DNA of 64,000 bases from Tethya wilhelma. Its lineage: Eukaryota; Porifera; Demospongiae; Tethyida; Tethyidae. Every line of letters starts with the position of its first letter. Position 1 is the first letter of the stretch. The position numbers were made by a program, and so were the translations under genes. Shown one piece after another: positions 13,251-22,063 of the stretch. The notes under the pieces were generated by a model, which was given only the letters and a program-made list of their open reading frames with translations, was not told the origin of the DNA and did no database searches. The stretch spans positions 8,898,065-8,962,064 of the forward strand of contig CAXIPT010000002.1 of NCBI GenBank assembly GCA_964030475.1, read 5' to 3'.

Positions 13251-13865
13251 GCTGACAGTCCAAGTGCCGATCTAGTGGCTGTCCTCCGAACTAGGACATC
13301 CCACACACTGGAGGTCCTTCAAGGGTAGGTCCATGTACGTGATTTCAATCCTTAGCTTTTAAAAGTGGCTACCCTTTACCCACTCACTCACTCACAGGGG
13401 ATTCATTAGAGGACTGGAGGGAGAGAGACCCGAGATTATTGAGTTTAAATTGAATTATGCTAATGGTGCACTTTTGGCAACAGTAAGTTTGCTTGAACTC
13501 AGTACATAAATTTTTCTTGGAATAATATTTTCATCATTTCTTGGTATGTTGAATCAACATGTCACTTCCATTAAATACAATGTTATGTACATTAATTGTG
13601 TTGTATTTATACATTCTATTAGGTATGGTCCAGTGGTCGCATCTCATTCACGCCACTCTGCTTTCATCATTCTTACATCACTGGGGGAATCTCCTCCTCT
13701 CCCTTCCCAGAGCAGCTTCAGCCTCTCAGCTCCTCACACCGTCACACAAGCCACACCCCCATAACGCTACTACAGGGCACACCCACTGGCCCTTCCATGC
13801 ACATGGGTAGCTCTGTTGCCATGGCAACCCCACTGTATTCAACACGCAGCACAGCACATGACTGA
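5944..13865 (+). CDS. AAAS: Aladin (AAAS), WD-repeat nucleoporin
   Basis: Fifteen exons join in phase to give about 555 residues (human aladin is 546): 5944-6087, 6167-6291, 6376-6428, 7465-7568, 8621-8667, 9921-9987, 10137-10168, 10542-10604, 11200-11283, 11353-11659, 12841-13013, 13099-13166, 13252-13324, 13398-13482, 13623-13865. Diagnostic segments are QPPPPAGCATILEH near the N-terminus, the WD core GHTPVSALSWSPHG and VFRVWETQNWTCEKW, SMVWDPTGERLA, and the C-terminal VWSSGRISFTPLCF. Aladin is a scaffold protein of the nuclear pore complex, anchored by NDC1 in other animals. The 32-nt exon 7 and 47-nt exon 5 are small but keep phase and homology. The last three exons recur after the N at 14406 and should be counted once. 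Confidence 0.96.
6749..7126 (-). CDS. Possible two-membrane-span protein antisense in AAAS intron 3
   Basis: A minus-strand open frame of about 125 codons with no in-frame ATG. It could be a terminal exon: an acceptor-like TGTGTAG precedes it near 7127 and a stop follows at 6749. It begins acidic and polar (NNEDVEKKSPQDKQAK), then shows two hydrophobic stretches, AVFISLSYILIVCG and LWGWVLLAVVGINVMY. The membrane-like pattern is more coherent than a random shadow frame. The 5' exon with the start codon was not found, and I do not recognise the family. A chance frame is a real alternative. Confidence 0.25.
8483..8563. repeat. Short foldback element (AGCCTCG family)
   Basis: Inverted repeat whose arms read TAGCCTCGTTCCCAGCCTC and the reverse complement GAGGCTGGGAACAAGGCTA, with a ~40-bp loop. 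It lies in AAAS intron 4. Confidence 0.75.
8669..8713. repeat. (AG)n microsatellite directly after an AAAS splice donor
   Basis: The GTAAGAG donor of AAAS exon 5 runs straight into a 45-bp (AG)n tract. Confidence 0.9.
8743..8860. repeat. Short foldback element (AGCCTCG family), second copy
   Basis: Arms CTAGCTTCATTCCCAGGC and GAGAGCCTGGGAAAGAGG bracket a ~80-bp centre. More copies are at 18408-18454, 19540-19634, 23308-23395, 36155-36241, 37776-37850, 56572-56620 and 61408-61541. Confidence 0.75.
10877..11091. mobile_element. MITE-like palindromic element (CCGTA...GGGAAATTTTCG family)
   Basis: The left end TACCGTATAGCGGGAAATTT is the inverse of the right end AAATTTCCCGCTATACGGTA. The interior is A+T-rich with repeated TTTTCG motifs and no coding potential. 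Related copies occur at 28635-28765, 38266-38452 and about 50173-50415. Confidence 0.75.
11818..11939. mobile_element. MITE-like element (GTCCATCTGG-TIR family), internally deleted
   Basis: Terminal inverted repeats CTAAAGTCAATCTGGTTTG and CAAACCAGATGGACTTTA flank a shortened centre, in AAAS intron 10. Confidence 0.7.
13213..13251. repeat. (CT)n tract serving as polypyrimidine tract of AAAS exon 13
   Basis: A (CT)n microsatellite ends at the AG acceptor preceding base 13252. Confidence 0.9.
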
Positions 13866-14125
13866 ACCTTCTATAGAGAGCAGTCCGCACTCCCACATTG
13901 ACAACTTAAACTTAACGGTTATATATTATGTCAAAATTGAATATATTGCTATAAATTATTATTATATGCACAATTGCAAATTATTATGAAGAATGGCTCC
14001 ATATGGGTGAACTCATTAGCATAACAATGGTAGATGTAAGCACACACACACATGCACATACACACAGACACATGCACACTATAATGGACGACAGATCAAA
14101 CATGATATACTACATACTAGCTATT

Positions 14126-14405
14126 TCATTCATCCTCTTCCACGTCATTCACCAGACTAGTGACTCCCTCCAGCCCTGCAGCCTGTTGTCCTGACAACAC
14201 TCCATCATTCTCTCTCTTTATACACTCCTTGGCTTTCTTCTTGTAGTCACTAAAATGGAAGAAATGTCCGCGAACTTTACGCACGTAACAAGCATAAAGT
14301 AACCACCCCAATGTCACCATGGCAACTGATATGAGAGCCAGGATGCCAAAGTGTTCTGGTTTCGGTGCCGCAATGACCAACACATAGTGCAGCATGTCCA
14401 TGATG
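14126..14405 (-). other. Partial second copy of the SLC40A1 last exon
   Basis: Encodes the C-terminal ~91 residues of ferroportin with two residue differences from the copy at 15323 onward (SGQQAAG versus SRQQAAR). It is cut by the N at 14406. Best read as the other allele of the same exon, not a gene. Confidence 0.85.
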
Positions 14406-14408
14406 NAG

Positions 14409-15038
14409 CTGACAGTCCAAGTGCTGATTTAGTGGCTGTTCTCCGAACTAGGACATCCCACACACTGGAGGTCCTTCAAGGGTAGGTCCGGATATGATTT
14501 CAATCCTTAGCCTTTAAAAGTGACTACCCTTTACCCACTCTCTCACTCACAGGGGATTCATTAGAGGACTGGAGGGAGAGAGACCCGAGATTATTGTGTT
14601 TAAATCGAATTATGCTAATGGTGCACTTTTGGCAACAGTAAGTTTGCTTGAACTCAGTACATAAATTTTTCTTGGAATAATAATTTATTATTTTCATCAT
14701 TTCTTGGTATGTTGAATTAACATGTCACTTCCATTAAATACAATTGTTATGTACATTAATTGTGTTGTATTTATACATTCTATCAATTCTATTAGGTATG
14801 GTCCAGTGGTCGCATCTCATTCACGCCACTCTGCTTTCATCATTCTTACATCACTGGGGGAATCCCCTCCTCTCCCTTCCCAGAGCAGCTTCAGCCTCTC
14901 CGCTCCTCACACCGTCACGCAAGCCACACCCCCATGATGCTACTACAGGGCACACCCACTGGCCCTTCCATGCACATGGGTAGCTCTGTTGCCATGGCAA
15001 CTCCACTGTATTCAACACGCAGCACAGCACATGACTAG
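14409..15038 (+). other. Partial second copy of AAAS exons 13-15
   Basis: Exon copies at 14409-14481, 14553-14637 and 14796-15038 match 13252-13865 with a few changes, including EFKLNYAN versus VFKSNYAN and a TAG instead of TGA stop. Probably the second haplotype. Confidence 0.85.
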
Positions 15039-15322
15039 CTGAACCTCCTATAGAGCAACTGCAGTTCGCACCCCCACATTGACAATTTAAACTTAACAGT
15101 TATAATATTATTATAATATTATGTCAAAATTGAATAATCTATTATATATACTGTTATAAATTATTATTATATGCATGATTGCAAATTATTATGAAGAATG
15201 GCTCCATATAGGTGAACTCAATAGCATAACAATATGGCAGACGTAAACACACACACACACACATGCACATGATACACACTATATAATGGATGACAGATCA
15301 AACATACTACATACTAGCTATT

Positions 15323-16728
15323 TCATTCATCCTCTTCCACATCATTCACCAGACTAGTGACTCCCTCCAGCCTTGCAGCCTGTTGCCTTGACAACACTCC
15401 ATCATTCTCTCTCTTTATACACTCCTTGGCTTTCTTCTTGTAGTCACTAAAATGGAAGAAATGTCCGCGAACTTTACGCACGTAACAAGCATAAAGTAAC
15501 CACCCCAATGTCACCATGGCAACTGATATGAGAGCCAGGATGCCAAAGTGTTCTGGTTTTGGTGCTGCGATGACCAACACATAGTGGAGCATGTCCATGA
15601 TGGAATTCATAGCGCCCATGACGCCACTGACCACGCCCCTTTCTTCCTCCACTACTGTTTCTTGTACCAGTTGTTGGACGGCAAGGTCAAAGGTCCACAG
15701 TCCAATACGACAACAGACCACACCCACCAGCATGAAGACGAGCGACAGAGACACGCCCCCTTGGTTGTCGTCCTCGTTGGGCTGTGAGGGTGGTGATGGT
15801 GTGATGGTGTGACAGGTGACAGGTGGAGCTTGTGACGCATCACCAGCTGCATTTCTTGCAAAACGTCTTCTGTTAGAGCTTGGTGTGGGCATTATTCCTA
15901 ATGAATTGCCTGTGGGCATTAGACTGGTGTGTGTTGTTTTAGTGGGAGAAATGACTCGACTACTCATTAACGACATCTGTGTTGTCATAGTAACAGGGGC
16001 GGTGCTTGTTTCCATGGCAATAGTATTGGTCGTCGACAAGCACTGCTCGACACTCTGATGAGGTGAGATTGGCATTCGAGAGAAGAACGGTGAAGAAGTG
16101 TCATTGCAATCGGGAGAATAGTACCCCTCGCTCTGACTGCTCACCACACTGTGGGTGGGATGGTAGTAGCCCAGGACGACAGCCACCACACACGACATCA
16201 AGATAAACAGCTGCGTGCTGATGCCAAACAGTCCCGTCCTCACTGTACCCACACGCCGACGTATGAAGGGATAGCCCACGGTCCCTAATACCCCAAATAT
16301 AGCCCCTACGCCTTGGAACACACCAATTAGATCGGCACGTAAACCTTGCGTTACGAAATAAGCCGAAGTGACCCCGCTGAACCCAAGCACGGTGAGATAG
16401 ATGCTGGCCATTGATAATCCGACCAATCGGATTTCTTGTTTCCAGTAGATCTTCCATCCGTCAGTGATAGTGGTGAGGGGCGTGGCAAATCGCAGGAGAA
16501 ATTGACGCATTCTCCTGGAGGCATGGCCCTTCTGCTTCAAATCAATGACATCATCCATGAGAATATCGTCTTCAGAAGACTCTACCGCCATATTGGAGTC
16601 GTCCAATTCTTCTTCTTTGGTTGATTGATCTAGGTCGTGGTCCTCCACAGAAATTATGGCTGCAGCTGCTGGGTCAATAAGATCATCTGTTGAGCTGTGG
16701 AGTTCCTTATTGGAGTGCTCCTAAAGTA

Positions 16729-16763
<35 letters not shown>

Positions 16764-17074
16764 CATATCAACTATTGTACCGATACACTATAATCTTGTT
16801 ACACACACTTCATGCTACAAGTTTGTCTATTCAATTGTGTGTTGCAGTGATAATTCTTGGAACAATTAGGAAAATTCGAGCCTGCATATAGCACACACAC
16901 ACACACACACACACGCACAAATAATAGTTGCGTGATCCTTATGTGGGGGGGGGGGTACTCGATGCATGGTCGAGTGCCGCCCACTTAACCTCTAGCTACT
17001 CTATTGTCACCTCCACCCAGCCAGTAACCGGCAATTAGTCCAAAAAAACTTTGGTTGCTAGGCAAATGGCAAAT

Positions 17075-17130
<56 letters not shown>

Positions 17131-17417
17131 CCGGCCATCATACCAGTGTCTCCTCCTCCTCAAGACCGCTCATATCAATGGTGCTCTGCTTGCGATGTTT
17201 CTTCCTGGAGAGAGAGGGCACCAGCCTGTAGACCAACCAGATGAGCCCAAACTCACCAAAGAAGGAGACAATGTTCCAGCCGGCTACGATGATGGTGGTG
17301 ACAAAGGGAGAGGTGAAGGCTAGGAAGACACCGGTGATGGCTGGAGCGACAAGCTTACAGACTAGGTCGATCCGTCGCATGTTGGCGTTGAGAGCTAGAG
17401 GTGGTGTGTGTGTGTGT

Positions 17418-17462
<45 letters not shown>

Positions 17463-20227
17463 TGCAAAGCATTGGATTTCTATTGACTCCCTGTCAGTGT
17501 TACTATGGACTGATTTTAGCAGCTAGACACCCTCAGAAGAACTGCTGTATTTGTTACAATACTCAATGTCAATTGCAGCATTAACCATGATACATCATAA
17601 ACAACAATAACACTAAAATGAATTTTAAAAAAAATTATAGCTGTTCAGTTCAAAATCCATAGAGTAAATGTTTACATGAACAGTATAAGGAACTAACACT
17701 CTTGTGAGATAGTGATCAGGTGTTAAGATCATTGGTGGTAATTAAATTTATGCTCTATACTGCTGCCACAAATTTCACACTTTGTGCCATGAGGGTTGAA
17801 ATTTGTGCAAAATTCACAAATCCAGGCAGCGTCTCGATAAGTGATAGTTTGTATTGCATTAGACCTTTCCGGAGGTTTATCATTGGACTCAAGATGATCT
17901 TTCAAAGACCCCAGCTCCCCTATCCACTGACATCCTTCCTCCTTGTTGGTGCAGTGAATTCTCAGAGAATCAATTTCACGCTTGAAATGCTGAAACTCCT
18001 CCCCCTCAGCTCGGCAGTGAGGACAACTCTCCTTGCGATGTTTAGTGAACCAATTGTTAAGACAAGACTCACAAAAATGCTGACCACAGCATTTAGTTAG
18101 GTGAGGATCTTTGAGAACTTTGGTACAGATTGTGTCACAGGTGAATCTGTCCAAGATTTGATCAACAAAGCTATAATCATATCCTCCAAAGTTAGCAGCC
18201 ATTTTATTGATGACATCATGTGATATTGAGGGGTAGACCATGAATATATAATTTTAATTTTCCACTATTTCAGCTATATATGTATACAGACTGTTTACAT
18301 ATCACTGGACCAGGTATAATATTACACAAGTAGCAAAAATTTATAGAGCAGTATATGAATGGGCAGTGCCACAAAAAGCAATGATAACTTGAAACATTAT
18401 GATACCCTAGCCTCGTAGTGCAAGGTCAAAGGAGAGAGCCTGGGTATGAGGCTAATGATACCCCACTAATTACCCACCTATAATCATAGTACCTGAAACC
18501 TCCAAACAAAGGACACTTTGGGGACAATATAAATTTGGCTTGTTTGTCCTTTGTAGAGAGGTTGCCCTCTTCTCGGAGGTTCTGTTTGTATTGCTACAAT
18601 AGGGAATTTGGAATTTTTGGGAACTAAGAATCATCCTTTGTTGAGAGGTTTGTAATACAGTGTCCCTATCTCAGAGGGTCCACTATAAAGTTGTATATCA
18701 CTTAAAATTGCATAAAAAAAACATGCATGCACCAAATGCTACCTGGACTGACTTTCATGGCACATTTTTGCTTATTAACTTTCTAACCTGCCAACACATC
18801 TTCATTCTTGTCCGCAATGACCACCACCCAGTCCTTCTCAATGGAGATGGTGTTAGCAGTGGTGGCTAGAGCTGCTCCAGAGCTCAGGAGGATCACGACG
18901 GCGGTTAGTGATCCAAAGAGGATGGTGTTGTTGCAGACGTCCCAGTCTTGGTGGAACATGAGAGCCAGGGCAACAGAGCAGAGGGCCACCAGGGTGTTCT
19001 GGACCAGCAGGCTCAGGAATACCACTGTGAACAAGGGGTTAATTCAGAAATTAAATCATACACAAATTTGTATATTTATAATAAACAGTGCGAATTCTTA
19101 GAGAGCCTGGGAACGAGGCTAGTCACTTCTCCAATCACTTTGTATGACTACTGTACTTACTGTATGTATGATTTGGCAAGCATTAAAATTTGGGCAAATT
19201 CTTCTCCAAGTCGTCAAACAAAACATTTCCTTAAATGTCGATTTGCCGAAATTAATACTTGCCAAAGTTACCCTGATTCACTTCAAAACAAACATGATTG
19301 AGCTGTTGTCCCTGTGAATATTACATGCTGAAAACTAGGGAGTGAGAGAGCCTGGTATGCGAAATTACATGAATGATGTAGTGCGTACAAAAATCAGTAT
19401 GCCATAGTAGACAAACCATGCATATAAACTCTCTCTACTTTCTCTCTACATGCCATGTCATTCACGTGACTTCGTGTACCAGGCAATGCCGTAGCAGAGA
19501 AGCCAAAAAACTTATCTGAGATGTAGTACAGTAAGTGCTACAAGGCTCTCTCCTTTGTCTGAATATTACACGCTAAAAATAGAAAAGGAAAGAGCCTGGT
19601 ATGCAAAATCACGTGAATGACGTAAGAACGAGGCTAGAAGCTAAGTGACATAATAGACCCACGTGTGTCTGTTGTGTCACACACACACACACCTTTCATC
19701 CGACGGTTATTGTCCACCCAGTCACCGACGACAGTACCAAATATGGAGACAGCGAGAGCCACTAGGAACCCATAGATGGCAGGCATCAATAAGGAACCAG
19801 GATAGAGAATGACAAGAAAGAGAGAGACCACGAACGCCCACATCCTGTCTCCCCAGGCAGAGAAGGAGTGGCTGATGTAGAGAATGGTCACGATGAAGAT
19901 TGACTTGCGGTAGCTGAGTGGAGTGGCACCATGATGGAAGGACAGGTGAGGGAATACTCCTTCTGCATACAAGAGGGGGAGACAAGAAGCTTAGTCTATA
20001 CATCTTTAGCAAAACTATGGCTTTTATATATATCTACATGCAAGCATACAGCATACAGACAGTATTAAAAGGTTATTTTCCATAACTTTATACTGACCTA
20101 TTGCTCTCTTCAGTCTGCTCTTCTTCTTGGCCTCCCTTGCTGGCCGCATCTCGACTGTTGGAGACGAACTGCTATCACTAGTTCCTTCATTTCCACCCTC
20201 TAAGTCTTCAGCTAGCTCTGGCTGCAT
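15323..20227 (-). CDS. SLC40A1: Ferroportin, iron exporter (SLC40A1)
   Basis: Five exons: 20098-20227, 19693-19962, 18788-19024, 17144-17394, 15323-16720, in phase, about 761 residues (human 571; the extra length is a longer N-terminus and central and extracellular loops). The ferroportin signature SAWGDRMWAFVVSLFLV holds the TM1 Asp (about D82, equivalent to human D39), and NMRRIDLVCK holds the Asp equivalent to human D181 (about D222). ISIEKDWVVV and SERG/EERGVVSGV-type helices follow family order. Ferroportin exports Fe(II) across the plasma membrane as an MFS-fold carrier. The hepcidin-contact Cys of vertebrates is absent (see findings). A separate gene lies in the intron between exons 3 and 4. 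Only 123 bp separate the start from the upstream gene's stop. Confidence 0.95.
17729..18241 (-). CDS. Intronless RING / TRAF-type / RanBP2-type zinc-finger protein nested in SLC40A1 intron
   Basis: A continuous ATG-to-TGA frame of 170 residues within the ferroportin intron at 17395-18787, same strand as the host. Residues ~30-75 form a C3HC4-like RING: CDTICTKVL, CCGQHFCESC, and CPHC. Residues ~90-125 look like a TRAF-type zinc finger (CTNKEEGCQWIGELGSLKDH). Residues ~140-165 carry a RanBP2-type finger, WICEFCTNF then CEICG. RING plus TRAF fingers implies an E3 ubiquitin ligase; RanBP2/NZF-type fingers often bind ubiquitin. The absence of introns in an intron-rich neighbourhood suggests a retrocopy origin or a recently made gene. 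Substrates are unknown. Confidence 0.85.
   Translation of the reverse strand: MVYPSISHDVINKMAANFGGYDYSFVDQILDRFTCDTICTKVLKDPHLTKCCGQHFCESCLNNWFTKHRKESCPHCRAEGEEFQHFKREIDSLRIHCTNKEEGCQWIGELGSLKDHLESNDKPPERSNAIQTITYRDAAWICEFCTNFNPHGTKCEICGSSIEHKFNYHQ
18408..18454. repeat. Short foldback element (AGCCTCG family)
   Basis: Left arm TAGCCTCG and right arm GAGCCTGGGTATGAGGCTA, in a SLC40A1 intron. Confidence 0.6.
19540..19634. repeat. Short foldback element (AGCCTCG family)
   Basis: Starts near CAAGGCTCTCTCC, ends GAACGAGGCTAG, in a SLC40A1 intron. Confidence 0.5.
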
Positions 20228-20350
20228 ATCGTCGAGCTTGATCGAGATGGTTTTTGGAGCTACTTGGTAATGGTCGATAACTGGTAAAGAGTCGTCAAGA
20301 CACTATGCTCCAATATAACATGTAATTGAGAACACATGACATTGTAATTC

Positions 20351-21152
20351 CTAACTTTTCATTGGTTTAAATTGTTTATTACAGTCTAAATATGATTGCA
20401 GTCCACCAACATCAAACCTCCCTTTGATCTGCTGAGTATAGACCGGTCTCCTACGGCAACAAAGACAAGAAATGTAATGTAATCTCTTCTATCATTAAAT
20501 TTAGCATAATTCATTAATGAATTGTTTACTTTGAGCTGAGATACTTGATGAAATGTCCAGTTGCATCTCTCTCCTTTAGTGGGGCATCCTGTGCATAATA
20601 TGATTACAAGCATATGCTTGAAGTTTGAAAAACAACATGTTCTCAATCTTCTTACTTTCTTTTCTTTAAGAAACTCTTTCAGCACGTTGAGACTGCCTCT
20701 TGAAAAAAGATAGAAGCACGGACACTGTAAAATGTGCAACCACACATGCATCAACCATAAATCATCAATAAAGATTAATATTAGTGAACGAACAGCTTTT
20801 CTTGACTGCGTTGAATCTGGATGCGGCTTCTCCAGGAACGAGACAATCTTTCCAGAATCATCTACTTCCAAGATGCCAAATTTGACTGTTTCTAAGAGAG
20901 AAAGAGAGCAAAGAGATTGGTCAAGATTGTCTGAGATTGATATTCCTATAACAGTGTATTGGGAACATTATTATACTGGTCATATATAGCATGATTACCT
21001 TCGTCCCTGCAATTATAACATGTGACCATGGCTCCTCCCATTTCTCCCACAGACAGGGAAACAAAAGAGCTCAAAAATGTTGACAGATTGAAATCCTCAA
21101 AAAACAGTGTGTCACTGTAATGACGACAATATAATTGCATCTTACTGATAGT

Positions 21153-21216
<64 letters not shown>

Positions 21217-21890
21217 GAGAAACTGACACATACCCTCCAATAACTAGTAGGTCATCCTGCACATTGAAGTGTTCCACTGCCAGTCCTATACAGCCAACAG
21301 CTCCAATCCTCTCATCATTGTTCCTGCTACCATCACACACCAGACTCACATTAGGGTACGCCTCAGACCACTTCTTGAAGTNGCAACTGACACATACCCT
21401 CCAATAACTAGTAGGTCATCCTGCACATTGAAGTGTTCCACTGCCAGTCCTATACAGCCAACAGCTCCAATCCTCTCATCATTGTTCCTGCTACCATCAC
21501 ACACCAGACTCACATTAGGGTACGCCTCAGACCACTTCTTGAAGTGACCCTCATTTGAAGCATTCACCTAATACATGTGTACGATGTGATACCATGGCAA
21601 CACACATGGTATTATTGGGTGCATATAAAAGTTGATATTATTGGATTTTCGACACATACACACACACACACACACACACATACTCCATCACCTACCACTA
21701 CATAGACTTCTCCCTGTGCTTGAAGACAGCCTCTCAAGCTCTCCATCCAGTGTGTTATAAGTGGTTTCCCTGCAACTGGAAGGAGTGGTTTTGGAACTCC
21801 GATAAGATGAACATACTCTTCTCCGGCAGACGATTGCAAGTCTCTGGCCAACCTGGTACCGTAGCCAGCCCCCAGGATGAGCACTTTCAT
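20351..21890 (-). CDS. Nucleotide-sugar pyrophosphorylase-like nucleotidyltransferase
   Basis: Seven exons join in phase to 268 residues: 21696-21890, 21398-21567, 20999-21114, 20794-20891, 20656-20724, 20530-20588, 20351-20450. The N-terminus MKVLILGAGYGTRLARDL is the NTP-binding GxGxR-x-L signature of the NTP_transferase fold. It is followed by GVPKPLLPVAGKPLI (uridine/thymidine-phosphate pocket), VIGGDTLF (metal-binding Asp), KFGILEVD with FLEKP, and GRFDVGGLQSYL. The family condenses a sugar 1-phosphate with an NTP to NDP-sugar plus pyrophosphate, in the cytosol. There is no left-handed beta-helix C-terminus, so it resembles RfbA/RmlA-size enzymes more than GMPPB or GlmU. Substrate is not deducible. 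Exon 2 is partly repeated at 21234-21381 across an N and should be counted once. Confidence 0.88.
21160..21221. repeat. (GA)n microsatellite
   Basis: Nearly uninterrupted tract in the intron after exon 2 of the pyrophosphorylase-like gene (minus strand). Confidence 0.9.
21219..21545. repeat. Direct duplication across a single N (21382): probable assembly artefact
   Basis: Bases 21219-21381 and 21383-21545 are 163-bp near-identical direct copies of one exon and its border. Confidence 0.88.
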
Positions 21891-22063
21891 AATGGTAGCT
21901 GTCACACACAGACACACTACCTTGGATGTGTGCATAGGAAGATATATGGAGCAAAATAATTATGCATTTCACATCATAATTGTGACATAATTACACTCAC
22001 CTTTTAGCTGTTCCTATTTTAGATTGACCTTTGACCTCGACCTCAACCAAATTTGTTGAAGCC
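21891..22063. promoter_or_regulatory. Divergent intergenic region, pyrophosphorylase-like / ACAD11
   Basis: 173 bp between two outward-facing start codons. A shared promoter is inferred from position. Confidence 0.55.

Larger units (their letters stand above)
13250..15602. repeat. Direct duplication across a single N (14406): probable assembly artefact
   Basis: Bases 13250-14405 and 14407-15602 are near-identical direct copies separated by one N. Each holds the last three AAAS exons and part of the last SLC40A1 exon. They differ by scattered substitutions and small indels, as two alleles would. Only one copy is expected in the true locus. Confidence 0.85.

Noticed and set aside
13866..15322. 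Tandem gene duplication of AAAS and ferroportin 3' ends
   Set aside because: The copies meet at a single N and look allelic, so an assembly artefact is more likely than a biological duplication.
20228..20350. Possible iron-responsive element upstream of ferroportin
   Set aside because: The minus strand lacks a CAGTGN loop with a bulged C five bases upstream; a TAGTGTC word is present but no matching stem was seen.
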